A DNA stretch of 64,000 bases from Betaproteobacteria bacterium. Its GTDB lineage: Bacteria > Pseudomonadota > Gammaproteobacteria > Burkholderiales > Rhodocyclaceae. The translations under genes and the position numbers were made by a program. Positions 1 to 9,661 of the stretch are shown in pieces. Below the pieces are notes generated by a model. That model saw only the letters and a program-made list of their open reading frames with translations. It made no database searches and was not told the DNA's origin. Location of the stretch: NCBI GenBank assembly GCA_020621865.1, contig JAHRYW010000006.1, positions 62,001 to 126,000 of the forward strand, read 5' to 3'. Every line of letters begins with the position of its first letter. Positions within the stretch are counted from its first letter, which is position 1.

Positions 1-206
1 ATCTCGGAACGCAATGCCACTTGCTGGCCGGCGGTAATCATGCGCTGCCCGGCACGCCACTCATACTTGACAGCACTGGCCTGGACGCCGGCGTTAAACA
101 ACGCCTCGGCCATCTCGCGCCAGTCGTGACGCTCAATGTGGCGCCCGTCGCTCAGTTCGGCGACGAAGTCGTTCTTGAACAGTGAAACGTTTGCGGTAAT
201 TGCCAT
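1..206 (-). CDS. Unknown protein, 5' end only (gene continues beyond the left edge)
   Basis: A minus-strand reading frame opens at the ATG at 204-206 and stays open to the window edge, giving 68 visible residues. The start is well supported by AGGAGG eight nucleotides upstream. The visible protein begins MAITANVSLFKNDF and is polar and mixed in character, with no signal peptide, membrane segment or motif that I recognise. Its neighbour downstream on the plus side is the RND pump, transcribed in the same direction, with about 100 nt between the two genes. I do not recognise the family and assign no function. That it is a real gene is fairly likely because of the ribosome-binding site and the clean frame. 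Confidence 0.6.
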   Translation of the reverse strand, partial: MAITANVSLFKNDFVAELSDGRHIERHDWREMAEALFNAGVQASAVKYEWRAGQRMITAGQQVALRSE

Positions 207-292
207 GACAGCCCCTCCTTTGACTACAGGTTAAGCGCGGGCAGCCAGCTTGTCCGTGGCATATTCCACACTTTCCCAAAAACACCCCGGGA

Positions 293-314
293 GCACTGAA
301 AATGATTTCAGTGC
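293..314 (-). terminator. Hairpin overlapping the stop codon of the RND gene
   Basis: Perfect 9-bp arms GCACTGAAA and TTTCAGTGC are separated by four bases and enclose the TGA stop of the RND pump gene (308-310). On the minus strand the hairpin is followed by a GC-rich stretch and then five T residues about ten bases later. This is not a textbook intrinsic terminator, so the role is uncertain. Confidence 0.35.
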
Positions 315-3300
315 GACTTCAATCCAAACCGGACGCGAACGATGGAAATCAGGTCGTCGACGTAGGTAAAGACGACCGGAATCACCAACAGACTGAGAAA
401 AGTCGAGGTGATCAGCCCACCAATGACGACAATAGCCATCGGCGCCCGGAAGCTCGGATCGGTGCCGACGCCGAGTGCGATCGGCATCATACCCGCCCCC
501 ATCGCCACCGTCGTCATGACGATCGGCCGCGCCCGCTTGCGGCAGGCGTCGAGCAGCGCGCTCCAGCGGTCCAGGCCATGCTCGCGGCGGGCCAGCACGA
601 CGTAGTCGATGAGCAGGATGGAGTTTTTGGTGGCGATGCCCATCAGCATGATCAGGCCGATCATCGATGGCATCGACAAGGCGGTCTGCGTGACGAACAA
701 GGCCAGGAAGGCGCCCGGCACCGACAGGATGAGCGCGGCGAGGATGGTCACCGGCTGGACGAAATCCTTGAACAGCAGAACCAGCACGATGTAGATGCAG
801 AGCACGCCGGTGGCCATGGCCAGCGAGAAACTCTGGAACAGCTCGCCCATCGCCTCGGCGTCGCCAACCGTGGTCTGGATAATGCCGGGCGGCAGGTTGG
901 CCAGGCTGGGCAGGGCCAGCGCCTTGGCCTCGACCTCGCCGAGCGGCACGCCGTTCAACTCGATTTCGAAATTGATGTTGCGCAGGCGGTCGTAGCGGTC
1001 GATCTCGGCCGGCCCGCCGGCGATGCTGACGCTGGCGACGTTGGCGAGCAGCACCGGGCCATGCTTGCCGGGGACGGTCAGGCGTTCGAGCAAGGCAAGG
1101 TCGGTGCGCGCCGCCGGCGGCAGCTTGACGACGATGGGCACCTGGCGCTGGGCGAGATTGAGCTTGGCCAGGCCCTGGTCATAGTCGCCGGCGGTGGCGA
1201 TGCGCAAGGTGTCGGCAATGGCCGCCGAAGTCACGCCGAGGTCGGCCATGCGGGCGAAATCGGGGCGAATGACCAGTTCCGGGCGAACCAGGCTGGCCGT
1301 CGAGGTGATGTTGCCGATGCCCGGAATGCCGCGCAGCTCGCGCTCGACGACGCGGGCGTGGTCGGCCAGCAGGGGGCCGTTCTCGCTGGCCAGCACGAGG
1401 ATGTATTTCTCGTTGCCGGACGCCAGGCCGACCTTGACCTGGACGCCGGGGATGGCGGCCAGGCCCCGGCGCAGCTCGCCCTCGATGGCCTGCTTGCTGA
1501 TGCCGGAGCGCTCGCTGCGCGGCGTCAGGTTCAGCGTCAACGTCGCCTTGCGCACCTCGGCGGCGCCGGCCGGGGCAAAGGGGTCGCTGCCCGCCTTGCC
1601 GCCGCCGACGGCGGTATAGACCAGCCGGACATGCGGATTGGCCTGGGCAATGACCCGCGCCTGCTCGGCGGCGGCCAACGTGTCCTTGAAAGTGACACCG
1701 GGCGGCAGCGAGAGATAGATCTGTGTCTGCGACACGTCGTCGGGGGGCAGGAAGCCCTTGGGCAGCAGCGGCACCAGCATGAAGGAGCCGACGAAGAAGA
1801 AAGCCGCCGCAAGCAGCGTCAGGATGCGATGCTTCAGGCACCAGGCCGCCCAGCCCTCGTAACGGTGCAGCCAGCGTGGCGCAGCCTCGGCGTGGCCGAC
1901 CGGTTTGAGCAGGTAGGCGGCCATCATCGGCGTCAGCATGCGGGCAACGACCAGCGAGAAGAAGACGGCGATCGCCGCCGTCCACCCGAACTGGACGAAG
2001 AATTTGCCCGGCACGCCGCTCATGAAGGCGGTCGGCAGGAACACGGCAATCAGCGTGAAGGTCGTGGCGATGACCGCCAGACCGATCTCGTCGGCCGCCT
2101 CCATCGCTGCCTGGTAGGGCGTCTTGCCCATGCGCAGGTGGCGCATGATGTTCTCGATTTCGACGATGGCGTCGTCGACCAATATGCCGACGACCAGCGA
2201 CATCGAGAGCAGGGTCACGACATTGAGCGTGAAACCCATCAGGTACATCGCCGCGAAGGTCGGGATCGCCGACAGCGGCAAGGCCGCGGCCGAGACGAAG
2301 GTGGCCCGGCCGTCGCGCAGGAATAGCCAGACGACCAGCACGGCGAGCAGCGCGCCTTCGATCAGCAGCTTCATCGAGCCTTCGTAGTTTTCGATAACCG
2401 GATCGACGAAATTGAAGGCCTCGGTGATTTCGATGTCCGGGTAGTCGGCCTTCAGCTTGTCGAGCACGGCCTTGACCGTGCCGGCCACCTCGACCTCGCC
2501 CGCCCCCTTGCTGCGGGTGATCTCGAAACCGACCACCGGCTTGCCGTTGAGCAGCGCGGCGGTGCGCTGTTCGCCAACGGTGTCGCTGACCGTCGCCACC
2601 TGGTCGAGGCGGATGCGTCGACCGTCGGAGAGCACGATGTCCATGGCACCCAACTCGTCGGCGCGCTGGACGGTGGCGATGGTGCGCACCGACTGCTCGC
2701 TGCCGCCGATGTCGGAACGACCGCCCGAGGCATCCTGCTGGATCTGCCGCAACTGGCGCGAGATGTCGGCGGCGGTGGCATTCAAGGCCAGCATCCGGGC
2801 CGGATCGAGCTCGACGCGAATTTCCCGCGTCACGCCGCCAACCCTGGCCACGGCGCCGACGCCGCGCGCCGACAGCAGCGCCTTGCTGACCGTGTTGTCG
2901 ACGAACCACGACAGCGCCTCGTCGTCCATCCGGCGCGAGGCCACCGTGTAGGTCAGGATCGGCGCGCCAGACAGATTGACCTTGCTGATCACCGGATCCT
3001 TGAGGTCGCCCGGCAGGTCGGCACGGATGCGCGAGACGGCGTCGCGCACGTCGTCGACCGCCTCCTGCGTCGGCTTTTCCAGGCGGAACTCGACGGTCAC
3101 CGTCGCCGTGCCGTCCTGGACTTTGGTGTAGATGTGCTTGATGCCCTGCAGCGTCGCCACCGAATTCTCGATCTTGCGCGCCACCTCGGTTTCCATCTGC
3201 GCCGGCGCGGCGCCGGGCAGGCTGGCGGTGACGGTGACCGTCGGCAGGTCGATGTCCATGAACTGCTGGATCTTCATCGCCTTGAAGGCCATCACCCCGG

Positions 3301-3373
3301 CCAGCGTCAGCAGGACGAAAAGCAGGATGGCCGGAATCGGGTTGCGGATCGACCACGACGAGACGTTCAGCAC
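308..3373 (-). CDS. RND-type efflux transporter, AcrB/MdtB-like inner-membrane pump
   Basis: A 1021-residue protein of typical length for the HAE1/AcrB branch of RND pumps, which use proton influx to expel hydrophobic compounds from the inner membrane and periplasm through an outer-membrane channel. An N-terminal membrane helix (about residues 9-30) precedes a large periplasmic loop. The central membrane block carries VGILVDDAIVEIEN, with the paired aspartates of the proton relay. The C-terminal block carries GIATKNSILLID, with the lysine expected in transmembrane helix 10. It starts with GTG behind GGAGG. The membrane-fusion protein lies 58 nt upstream on the same strand, so the two form an operon. 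No outer-membrane factor is encoded here, so a TolC-like channel must come from elsewhere. The substrate cannot be read from the sequence. Confidence 0.93.
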   Translation of the reverse strand: MLNVSSWSIRNPIPAILLFVLLTLAGVMAFKAMKIQQFMDIDLPTVTVTASLPGAAPAQMETEVARKIENSVATLQGIKHIYTKVQDGTATVTVEFRLEKPTQEAVDDVRDAVSRIRADLPGDLKDPVISKVNLSGAPILTYTVASRRMDDEALSWFVDNTVSKALLSARGVGAVARVGGVTREIRVELDPARMLALNATAADISRQLRQIQQDASGGRSDIGGSEQSVRTIATVQRADELGAMDIVLSDGRRIRLDQVATVSDTVGEQRTAALLNGKPVVGFEITRSKGAGEVEVAGTVKAVLDKLKADYPDIEITEAFNFVDPVIENYEGSMKLLIEGALLAVLVVWLFLRDGRATFVSAAALPLSAIPTFAAMYLMGFTLNVVTLLSMSLVVGILVDDAIVEIENIMRHLRMGKTPYQAAMEAADEIGLAVIATTFTLIAVFLPTAFMSGVPGKFFVQFGWTAAIAVFFSLVVARMLTPMMAAYLLKPVGHAEAAPRWLHRYEGWAAWCLKHRILTLLAAAFFFVGSFMLVPLLPKGFLPPDDVSQTQIYLSLPPGVTFKDTLAAAEQARVIAQANPHVRLVYTAVGGGKAGSDPFAPAGAAEVRKATLTLNLTPRSERSGISKQAIEGELRRGLAAIPGVQVKVGLASGNEKYILVLASENGPLLADHARVVERELRGIPGIGNITSTASLVRPELVIRPDFARMADLGVTSAAIADTLRIATAGDYDQGLAKLNLAQRQVPIVVKLPPAARTDLALLERLTVPGKHGPVLLANVASVSIAGGPAEIDRYDRLRNINFEIELNGVPLGEVEAKALALPSLANLPPGIIQTTVGDAEAMGELFQSFSLAMATGVLCIYIVLVLLFKDFVQPVTILAALILSVPGAFLALFVTQTALSMPSMIGLIMLMGIATKNSILLIDYVVLARREHGLDRWSALLDACRKRARPIVMTTVAMGAGMMPIALGVGTDPSFRAPMAIVVIGGLITSTFLSLLVIPVVFTYVDDLISIVRVRFGLKSH

Positions 3374-3403
3374 GCAGTGCCTCCGCTGGCCGCAAAAACG
3401 CCC

Positions 3404-3438
3404 AATGCTACGGTCAGGCCGAAAAAATGCCTCATTTT
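3404..3438 (-). repeat. GACCGTAGCATT repeat, copy 1 (minus orientation)
   Basis: The exact 12-base core occupies 3404-3415 on the minus strand. It is preceded by CGGCCT, a T6 run and the upstream ATGAGGC/AAAAT arm. It lies in the gap between the membrane-fusion gene stop and the RND gene start, in the direction of transcription. Confidence 0.85.
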
Positions 3439-4568
3439 GAAATTCCTTCGACGACCTTCACGGCATCGCCGTCGGCCAGGAAGCCGGCGCCGGATTCGAC
3501 AACCCGCGCCGCGGCATCCAGCCCGGCGACGATCTCGACCCGCTCGCCGTTGCGACGACCGAGTTCGACCTTGGTCTGCGCAACGCGCTCACCGCCTTCA
3601 AGCCGGAACACATAGGCAAAGCCTTCACGCAGGACCAGCGCCGATTGCGGCAAAGTCAGCGCCGGGCTTTGCGCCAGCTGGAATTCACCGCGCGCGAACA
3701 TGCCGGCGCGGACGGCGCCTGCCGCCGGCAGGTCAACATAGACCAGGCCGTTGCGCGTCTGCGGATCGACGCTGGGCGCCACGGCGCGCACCATGCCCTT
3801 GACCGTTTCGCCGCCCGGCGCGGTCAGCGTGGCGACGACGCCGGGCTGCACCTTGCCGAGATCGGCCGACGGCACTTCGGCCCGCCATTCCAGCCGGCCG
3901 CCGCGAATCAGCCGGAACAGCTCCTGCCCGGGCTGGGTCAGCGAGCCGACCGTGGCACTGCGCGCCGAGATCACGCCGTCGTCCGGCGCCAGCACGCCGG
4001 TCTTGTCCATTTTCAGCGCCGCCGCCTGCTGGCGCGCCTTGGCCGCGGCCAGACGGGCCAGCGCCGTGTGCTCGGCAGTCTGATACTGCGTGTTCAGTTG
4101 CGAACTATAAAAGCCCTTTTCCTTCAGCTCTTTGGCCCGCTCGGCGTTGGCTTTCGCCTCGGCAGCGCTGGCTTCCAGTTCGGCCACAGAAGCCTGCGCC
4201 TCGGCCAATTCGCTGGCCACAGTGTCGCTGGCGATGCGGGCCAGGACCTGGCCCTTTTTGACCGTGTCGCCGACCTGGACGCGCACTTCGGTGATCCGGT
4301 AGTTGGCGATTTCCGGGCCGATCACCGCTTCCTGCCAGGCCACCACATTGCCGTTGGCGGGCAGAACCAGCGGCCAGTCGAGCTTCTGCGGCGTAGTCAG
4401 CCGGACGGTCAGCGCCGGCCGGGCAGCGCTCGCCGCCTTGGCCGGCTCGACGGGCGGCGGATTGCCCGGGCGGGAGAGCAAATAGGCAGCGACCGCAGCC
4501 AGAGCGGCGAACGCCAGCGCGAGGCGAGCCTTGCGCCCGGCAAGCGGCGCCGAAGAAGTGTTTTTCAT
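3432..4568 (-). CDS. Periplasmic membrane-fusion (adaptor) protein of the RND pump
   Basis: A 378-residue protein of the HlyD/AcrA adaptor family that bridges the RND pump and an outer-membrane channel. An N-terminal uncleaved membrane anchor (about residues 14-31, alanine/leucine-rich) is followed by a proline/alanine linker. Next come a lipoyl half-motif (VGDTVKKGQVLARI), an alpha-helical hairpin rich in Ala/Glu/Lys (about 115-190), the second lipoyl half (GVLAPDDGVISARSATVGS) and beta-barrel/membrane-proximal domains. It is the first gene of the operon and is followed by the pump. There is no cysteine lipobox, so it is anchored by a helix rather than a lipid. A copy of the dispersed GACCGTAGCATT repeat lies directly after its stop. 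Confidence 0.9.
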   Translation of the reverse strand: MKNTSSAPLAGRKARLALAFAALAAVAAYLLSRPGNPPPVEPAKAASAARPALTVRLTTPQKLDWPLVLPANGNVVAWQEAVIGPEIANYRITEVRVQVGDTVKKGQVLARIASDTVASELAEAQASVAELEASAAEAKANAERAKELKEKGFYSSQLNTQYQTAEHTALARLAAAKARQQAAALKMDKTGVLAPDDGVISARSATVGSLTQPGQELFRLIRGGRLEWRAEVPSADLGKVQPGVVATLTAPGGETVKGMVRAVAPSVDPQTRNGLVYVDLPAAGAVRAGMFARGEFQLAQSPALTLPQSALVLREGFAYVFRLEGGERVAQTKVELGRRNGERVEIVAGLDAAARVVESGAGFLADGDAVKVVEGISK

Positions 4569-4651
4569 GCCAAAACCTGTGTCGAGCGCGGGAATCGGGG
4601 AATGATACCGTGCCCGACCGCAATGTCACCTACTTAATGACCCTTCGGTCA

Positions 4652-6655
4652 TCACTGCTTTGCCAGCCTGCCCTGGGCCTCGGCGGCACTTTCGTAGAGG
4701 TGCGGCTGTATCTGCCGTTTCTCCAGCGCCTCGCCCAACTTCATGCGCAGGAAGGTGTTCGAGGTATAGCGCGTGACGTCGTGGTAGTGGCGTTCCATGA
4801 TGCCCTTGACCATGCCGATGTAGGCGTCGGTCAGTTCGGGAACGATGCTGAAGCGGTCGTAATTGACGACGGCGTTGACCTTGTGGCCGATCGGCAGCAG
4901 GAAGGCCTCGACCCCTTCGCGCACGCGGTCGATGTCGTCCTCGCTGCGCACACTGAGGCCGGCAAAATCGAGGAAGAACAGGTTTTGCGCCGGGTCGTAG
5001 GAAAGACGTTCGGCGAGCGGCCTTTCGAGCATCTCGCCACGGATGTTCATCGGCTCGTCGGTGAAGATGCGGGCGTCCATCAGCTTCGGTTCGCGCGGCA
5101 TCAGCGGCTTGAATTCCATCTTGTCCAGAATGTCCTTCTGCAGGTCGACGCCGGGGGCGATCTCGGTCAGTTCCAGGCCTTCGGCGGTCAGCTTGAAGAC
5201 GCAGCGCTCGGTGATGTAGAGCACGGTCTTGCCCCACTTCGCCGCCTGCGGACCGCTGAAGGTGCGGTGCTCGACCTCGTCGACGAACTTGATCGCTTGG
5301 CCGTCCTCGCGGATCGCCAGGCGGCCGGCCTCGATCGCGACATCGAGGTTGCCGGCCGTGAAGGTGCCGACGAAGACGACCTTCTTGGCGTTCTGCGAAA
5401 TGTTGATGAAGCCGCCGGCCCCGGCCAGCCGCGGCCCGAACTTGGAGACGTTGAGGTTGCCCTGGCGGTCGGCCTGGGCCAGGCCGAGGAAGGCGATGTC
5501 CAGCCCGCCGCCGTCGTAGAAGTCGAATTGGCTGGGCTGGTCAATGATCGCCTGGGCGTTGGTCGCCGCCCCGAAACTCAGGCCGCCGGCCGGCACGCCG
5601 CCGATGACGCCCGGTTCGGCGGTCAGCGTCATCAGGTCGATCATCTGCTCCTCGGCGGCCACCGAGGCGACGCCTTCCGGCATGCCGATGCCGAGATTGA
5701 CCACGGCATTGGCCTTCAATTCCAGCGCCGCCCGGCGGGCGATGATCTTGCGCTCGCTCATCGGCATCGCGGCGATCGCCGACATCGGCACCTTGATCTC
5801 GCCGGCGTAGGCCGGGTTGTATTGCTCGCTGAAAGTCTGGGCGTGGTATTCCGGTTTTTCGGCAACCACGACGCAATCAACCAGGATGCCGGGAATCTTG
5901 ACCTGGCGCGGGTTCAGCGTGCCGCGCTCGGCCACCCGCTCGACCTGGGCGATGACGATGCCGCCCGAGTTGCGCGCCGCCATCGCGATGGCCTGGGCTT
6001 CGAGGGTCAGCGCCTCCTTCTCCATCGTGATGTTGCCGTCCGGGTCGGCCGTCGTGCCGCGGATGATGCCGACGTTGATCGGCAGTGCCTTGTAGAACAG
6101 GTATTCCTCACCGTCGATTTCCATCAACCGGACGAGGTCGTCGGTTGTCATCTCGTTCAGCTTGCCGCCGCCGAAGCGCGGGTCGACGAAGGTGCCCAGC
6201 CCGACCCGGGTCAGCGTGCCCGGCTTGCCGGCGGCGATGTCGCGAAAGAGGTGGGTGATCACCCCCTGCGGCAGGTTCCAGGCTTCGATGCGGTTGGCCA
6301 CGGCCAGTTGCTGCAGCTTGGGGACCAGGCCCCAGTGGCCGCCGATGACCCGGCGGACCAGGCCGTCGTGGCCGAAGTGATTGAGGCCGCGCTCCTTGCC
6401 GTCGCCCTGGCCGGCCGCGTAGACCAGGGTCAGGTTGCGCGGCCGGCCGAGGCCGTGCAGGTCGGCCTCCTCGCCTTCGAGGAACAGCGCTTCTAGGGCG
6501 ATGGCGATGTTCTCGGCGAAGCCGATGCCGACGAAGCCGCCGGTGGCGACCGTGTCGCCGTCCTTGATCAGGCGCACGGCGTCGCGCGCCGAGACGACCT
6601 TGCCGGTATCGGAGGCGCGCAGCGAAGCGGCCATCGGGTGACGGGAAAGAGCCAT
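4652..6655 (-). CDS. Acyl-CoA:carboxylate CoA-transferase (propionate/acetate CoA-transferase type)
   Basis: A 667-residue fused alpha/beta class I CoA-transferase, which moves CoA between short-chain acyl-CoA and a free carboxylate. The alpha half has the glycine-rich [14 protein letters not shown] start. The beta half has [10 protein letters not shown], then [15 protein letters not shown], where Glu347 is the expected catalytic glutamate that forms the glutamyl-CoA thioester. Length and domain order match propionate CoA-transferases (EC 2.8.3.1) and related acetate/3-ketoacid enzymes; the true substrate is not determined. I chose the ATG at 6655 rather than an upstream frame extension because it is preceded by GAGGAG. 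It lies 31 nt after a GntP-family permease gene, behind a sigma-54 promoter, which suggests uptake and activation of a small organic acid. Confidence 0.88.
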   Translation of the reverse strand: MALSRHPMAASLRASDTGKVVSARDAVRLIKDGDTVATGGFVGIGFAENIAIALEALFLEGEEADLHGLGRPRNLTLVYAAGQGDGKERGLNHFGHDGLVRRVIGGHWGLVPKLQQLAVANRIEAWNLPQGVITHLFRDIAAGKPGTLTRVGLGTFVDPRFGGGKLNEMTTDDLVRLMEIDGEEYLFYKALPINVGIIRGTTADPDGNITMEKEALTLEAQAIAMAARNSGGIVIAQVERVAERGTLNPRQVKIPGILVDCVVVAEKPEYHAQTFSEQYNPAYAGEIKVPMSAIAAMPMSERKIIARRAALELKANAVVNLGIGMPEGVASVAAEEQMIDLMTLTAEPGVIGGVPAGGLSFGAATNAQAIIDQPSQFDFYDGGGLDIAFLGLAQADRQGNLNVSKFGPRLAGAGGFINISQNAKKVVFVGTFTAGNLDVAIEAGRLAIREDGQAIKFVDEVEHRTFSGPQAAKWGKTVLYITERCVFKLTAEGLELTEIAPGVDLQKDILDKMEFKPLMPREPKLMDARIFTDEPMNIRGEMLERPLAERLSYDPAQNLFFLDFAGLSVRSEDDIDRVREGVEAFLLPIGHKVNAVVNYDRFSIVPELTDAYIGMVKGIMERHYHDVTRYTSNTFLRMKLGEALEKRQIQPHLYESAAEAQGRLAKQ

Positions 6656-6686
6656 GTTCAGTCTCCTCTTTATTTTTAGTCGATTA

Positions 6687-8084
6687 TCAAACAATTCCGG
6701 TCGCGTAGAACGTCCCAATCACGACAAAGACGGCCAGCGTCTTGATGCAGGTGATCGCGAAAATGTCCTTGTACGACTGGCGATGGGTCAGGCCGGTCAC
6801 GGCGAGCAGCGTGATCACCGCGCCGTTGTGGGGCAGCGTGTCCATGCCGCCGGAGGCCATCGAGGCAACGCGGTGGAAGACTTCGAGCGGGATGCCAGCC
6901 GCCTGGGCGTTGGCGATGAAAGTGTCGGCCATCGCCGCCAGCGCGATGCCCATGCCACCGGACGCCGAGCCGGTGATGCCAGCCAGCGCGGTGACGGTGA
7001 TCGCTTCATTGATCAGCGGATTGGGGATCGCCGACAGCGCGTTGGCGACGACCAGAAAGCCGGGCAGCGCAGCGATCACGGCGCCGAAGCCGTATTCGGA
7101 GGCAGTGTTCATGGTCGCCAGCAGGGCGCCGCCGATGGCGTGCTTGCTGCCCTCGGCAAACTTGGCGACGACCGTCCGCCAAGCAAAGATGAAGACCGTC
7201 GCAATGCCGATCAGCAGCGCGCCTTCGACCGCCCAGATGGCGGCGACCGCCTTGGTCTGCTGGACGACCGGTGCCGCCTTGCCGATGACCGCCGGGATGA
7301 ACGACACCTTCTCGCCGTAGAGGGCCGGAATGGCGGTGGTGAACACCTTGTTCATGACGCCAACCATGACCAGCGGCAGGATGGCGATCAGCGGATGGGC
7401 CAGCTTCTCGTGGGTGAAGGCTTCCGGCTCGTTGAGATGGCCTTCGCCATAGCCCTCGCCGGCCTTGGCGGCGCGGCGGCGGGCGGCTTCCAGATAGAGC
7501 ATGCCGACGATGAAGATGAAGACGCCGCCGATGATGCCCAGCCACGGCGCGGCGTAGATGTCGGTCTTGAAGAAGGTGGTCGGGATGATGTTCTGAATCT
7601 GCGGCGTGCCGGGCAGCGAGTCCATCGTGAAGGTGAAGGCGCCAAGCGCGATGGTGCCGGGGATCAGGCGCTTGGGGATGCCGCCCTGGCGGAACATCTC
7701 GGCGGCGAACGGATAGACCGCGAAGACGACGACGAACAGCGAGACGCCGCCGTAGGTCAGCAAACCGCAGACGACGACGATCGAGAGCATCGCCCGCTCA
7801 CGGCCGATCAGCTTGATCACCGAGGCGACAATCGCTTTCGAGAAGCCCGACAACTCGATGACCTTGCCGAACACGGCGCCGAGCAGGAAGACCGGGAAGA
7901 AGTTTTTGACGAAGCCGACCATCTTGTCCATGAACAGGCCGGTGAACATCGGCGCCACCAGGTTGGGGTCGATCAGCAGCACGGCGCCCATGGCGGCGAC
8001 CGGCGCGAAGAGGATGACGCTGTAGCCGCGATAGGCCACCAGCATCAGGAAGGCGAGCGCCCCCAGCACGATCAGAAAGTCCAC
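6687..8084 (-). CDS. GntP-family organic-acid:proton symporter
   Basis: A 465-residue, very hydrophobic protein with a dozen or so membrane spans, of the GntP/gluconate-permease family in the inner membrane. Family-like stretches include the glycine-rich loops near [20 protein letters not shown] and the small-residue run [20 protein letters not shown] chose the GTG at 8082-8084 because AAGGAG sits seven bases upstream; an in-frame upstream extension lacks a site and would remove the promoter spacing. GntP proteins carry gluconate, hydroxy acids or short-chain acids. With a CoA-transferase as the next gene, a carboxylate such as hydroxybutyrate or a short fatty acid is more likely than gluconate (inference). 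Expression probably depends on sigma-54 and the activator encoded just upstream. Confidence 0.88.
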   Translation of the reverse strand: MDFLIVLGALAFLMLVAYRGYSVILFAPVAAMGAVLLIDPNLVAPMFTGLFMDKMVGFVKNFFPVFLLGAVFGKVIELSGFSKAIVASVIKLIGRERAMLSIVVVCGLLTYGGVSLFVVVFAVYPFAAEMFRQGGIPKRLIPGTIALGAFTFTMDSLPGTPQIQNIIPTTFFKTDIYAAPWLGIIGGVFIFIVGMLYLEAARRRAAKAGEGYGEGHLNEPEAFTHEKLAHPLIAILPLVMVGVMNKVFTTAIPALYGEKVSFIPAVIGKAAPVVQQTKAVAAIWAVEGALLIGIATVFIFAWRTVVAKFAEGSKHAIGGALLATMNTASEYGFGAVIAALPGFLVVANALSAIPNPLINEAITVTALAGITGSASGGMGIALAAMADTFIANAQAAGIPLEVFHRVASMASGGMDTLPHNGAVITLLAVTGLTHRQSYKDIFAITCIKTLAVFVVIGTFYATGIV

Positions 8085-8111
8085 AGTTGTCTCCTTGAGT
8101 GTTATTGCGGA

Positions 8112-8138
8112 GCCATCTCTTTCGCACGTGCCGTGCCA
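8112..8138 (-). promoter_or_regulatory. Predicted sigma-54 promoter of the permease/CoA-transferase operon
   Basis: On the minus strand TGGCACGGCACGTGC has the invariant GG (8136-8137) and GC (8124-8125) ten bases apart, as in the -24/-12 consensus TGGCACG-N4-TTGC. Transcription would start near 8112, giving a leader of about 28 nt before the GTG start at 8084. Confidence 0.7.
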
Positions 8139-8140
8139 CA

Positions 8141-8163
8141 ATATTCAACTCATTGAAGAATAT
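8141..8163. promoter_or_regulatory. Inverted repeat just upstream of the sigma-54 promoter
   Basis: ATATTCAA (8141-8148) and TTGAAGAATAT (8153-8163) form a dyad with a one-base bulge. It is very close to the -24 element, so it is more likely an IHF/repressor-type site or a fortuitous hairpin than the activator site. Confidence 0.3.
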
Positions 8164-8167
8164 GGAA

Positions 8168-8199
8168 TTTGGCCATTTTTTCGGGCCGACCGTAGCATT
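8168..8199 (+). repeat. GACCGTAGCATT repeat, copy 2
   Basis: The exact core is at 8188-8199, preceded by TTTGGCC, a T6 run and CGGGCC. It lies in the intergenic control region between the activator gene and the sigma-54 promoter, between the proposed upstream activator dyad and the promoter. Confidence 0.9.
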
Positions 8200-8203
8200 G
8201 GGC

Positions 8204-8221
8204 TGTCTGCCGGCGCAGACA
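8204..8221. promoter_or_regulatory. Probable upstream activator sequence for the sigma-54 regulator
   Basis: The perfect dyad TGTCTGC-N4-GCAGACA is centred near 8212, about 100 bp upstream of the predicted sigma-54 transcription start. That is the usual distance for an enhancer-binding protein site. The activator gene ends 24 bp away. Confidence 0.5.
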
Positions 8222-8244
8222 CCCTGTCCGGACTTGCAGACGGT

Positions 8245-9648
8245 TCAGGCCAGCTGGGCGTCGACGCCGAGGGCGGCGATCTTCTCGTACAGCGCCGCCC
8301 GCGAGATACCGAGCAGTCGCGCCGCCTGGGCCTTGTTGCCCTGGGCGTTGCGCAGGGCGTCGACGATGGCCTGGCGCTCGGCCTGGGCGACCGCTTCGGC
8401 GATGCCGACGACCTTGCCGGCCGCCGGCGCCAGGGCGGCCTTGGCCTTGGGCATGACCCGGTCGAGGTCGGCGCATTCGATCACGTCGCCGTCGCTCATC
8501 AGCAGCGCGCGCTCCAGCACGTTGGCCAGTTCCCGCACATTGCCCGGCCAGTCGTGCTGCAGCAGCCGGTTCAGCGCCGGCGTGCTGATCCCGTGCAGGG
8601 CCATGCCCTGCTGGCGGCAGATCAGTTCGATCAAGTAATCGGCCAGCAGCGCCATGTCCTCGGGACGCTCGCGCAGCGGCGGCGTCTTCAGCGTGATGAC
8701 GTTGAGCCGGTAATAGAGGTCGGCGCGGAACTGGTTGGCGGCGACCATCTGCTCCAGGTCGCGGCTGGTCGCCGCGATGATCCGCACATCGACGGACACC
8801 AGCTTGTTCGAGCCGACCGGCTCGAATTCGCGCTCCTGCAGCGCGCGCAGCAACTTGGCCTGGAGCGCCAGCGACATGTCGCCGATTTCGTCGAGGAAGA
8901 GCGTCCCACCGTCGGCCAGCTTGAACTTGCCGTCGCGGCCACGCTTGTCGGCGCCGGTATAGGCTCCGGCGGCAACACCGAAAAACTCGGCTTCGAGCAG
9001 GCTTTCCGGCACCGCGGCGATATTGACCGCAACGAAGGGCCCGCTGGCGCGCGGGCTGGCGGCGTGGATGGCCTGCGCCAGCAACTCCTTGCCGGTCCCC
9101 GTCTCGCCGAGGATCAGCACCGACGACGCGGTGCGCGCCGCCCGCCGCGCCGCCTGCTTCAACTCGCTGCAGGCCGGGCCGGCACCGACGAAACTGGCGA
9201 AGGTATATTTGGTTCGCCGGGCATCGGCCAGCTTGCGCTCGGCCTCGGCCAGCTCGGCCCGCAGTTGCTGGTAGCGCGACACCACCGGCGCCAGGTGGCG
9301 CGGATCGTCGTAGATGATGAAGCCGACCGCGCCGACCACCTTGCCGCTCGCATCGCGCAGCGGCAACCGGGTGACGACGAAGGACTCCTCGCCGAACTCC
9401 ATGATGTCGAGCATGATCGGCCGACCGCTCTCGACCACCTGCCGCATCTGGCTATTCGGGATAACCTCCTCGATCGGCCGGCCAATGGTCGCCACCGGAT
9501 CGCGCACGCCAAGGCGGGCCGGATACTGGTCGTTCATCCAGACCACCCGCGCCTGCTCGTCGACGATCACCGCCCCCTCGCAGAGGTCGGCAAAATGGGC
9601 GAGCAGCGACTGGGAAGCCAGTTGACGCAGGTCGTCCGGCGTCGTCAT
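8245..9648 (-). CDS. Sigma-54-dependent transcriptional activator with PAS domain
   Basis: A 467-residue enhancer-binding protein. An N-terminal PAS-like sensor (about residues 15-118) replaces a response-regulator domain, so it probably senses a small ligand directly. The central AAA+ domain (about 150-385) has Walker A GETGTGKE (181-188), the sigma-54 contact loop as GAYTGA (228-233; a common variant of GAFTGA), Walker [11 protein letters not shown] (247-256) and the [10 protein letters not shown] and [11 protein letters not shown] segments. A C-terminal Fis-type helix-turn-helix (about 425-465, [19 protein letters not shown]) binds DNA. I chose the ATG at 9648 rather than the longer frame, which would read into the CBS gene. 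The next gene on the same strand has a sigma-54 promoter and a dyad about 100 bp upstream, so this protein very likely controls the permease/CoA-transferase operon. Confidence 0.92.
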   Translation of the reverse strand: MTTPDDLRQLASQSLLAHFADLCEGAVIVDEQARVVWMNDQYPARLGVRDPVATIGRPIEEVIPNSQMRQVVESGRPIMLDIMEFGEESFVVTRLPLRDASGKVVGAVGFIIYDDPRHLAPVVSRYQQLRAELAEAERKLADARRTKYTFASFVGAGPACSELKQAARRAARTASSVLILGETGTGKELLAQAIHAASPRASGPFVAVNIAAVPESLLEAEFFGVAAGAYTGADKRGRDGKFKLADGGTLFLDEIGDMSLALQAKLLRALQEREFEPVGSNKLVSVDVRIIAATSRDLEQMVAANQFRADLYYRLNVITLKTPPLRERPEDMALLADYLIELICRQQGMALHGISTPALNRLLQHDWPGNVRELANVLERALLMSDGDVIECADLDRVMPKAKAALAPAAGKVVGIAEAVAQAERQAIVDALRNAQGNKAQAARLLGISRAALYEKIAALGVDAQLA

Positions 9649-9661
9649 GCCGCTCCGAGCA

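Noticed and set aside
302-2326. Long plus-strand frame opposite the RND pump gene
   Set aside because: It is a GC-driven shadow of the RND coding strand: extremely rich in Asp/Gly/Gln/His/Arg, no domain, no ribosome-binding site.
4637-4652. ATGACC-CTTC-GGTCAT hairpin at the CoA-transferase stop
   Set aside because: The stem is short and no T run follows on the minus strand, so I would not call it a terminator.
4610-8156. Long plus-strand frames opposite the CoA-transferase and permease genes
   Set aside because: Their composition is that of antisense frames in high-GC DNA, while the minus-strand frames match known families and have ribosome-binding sites.
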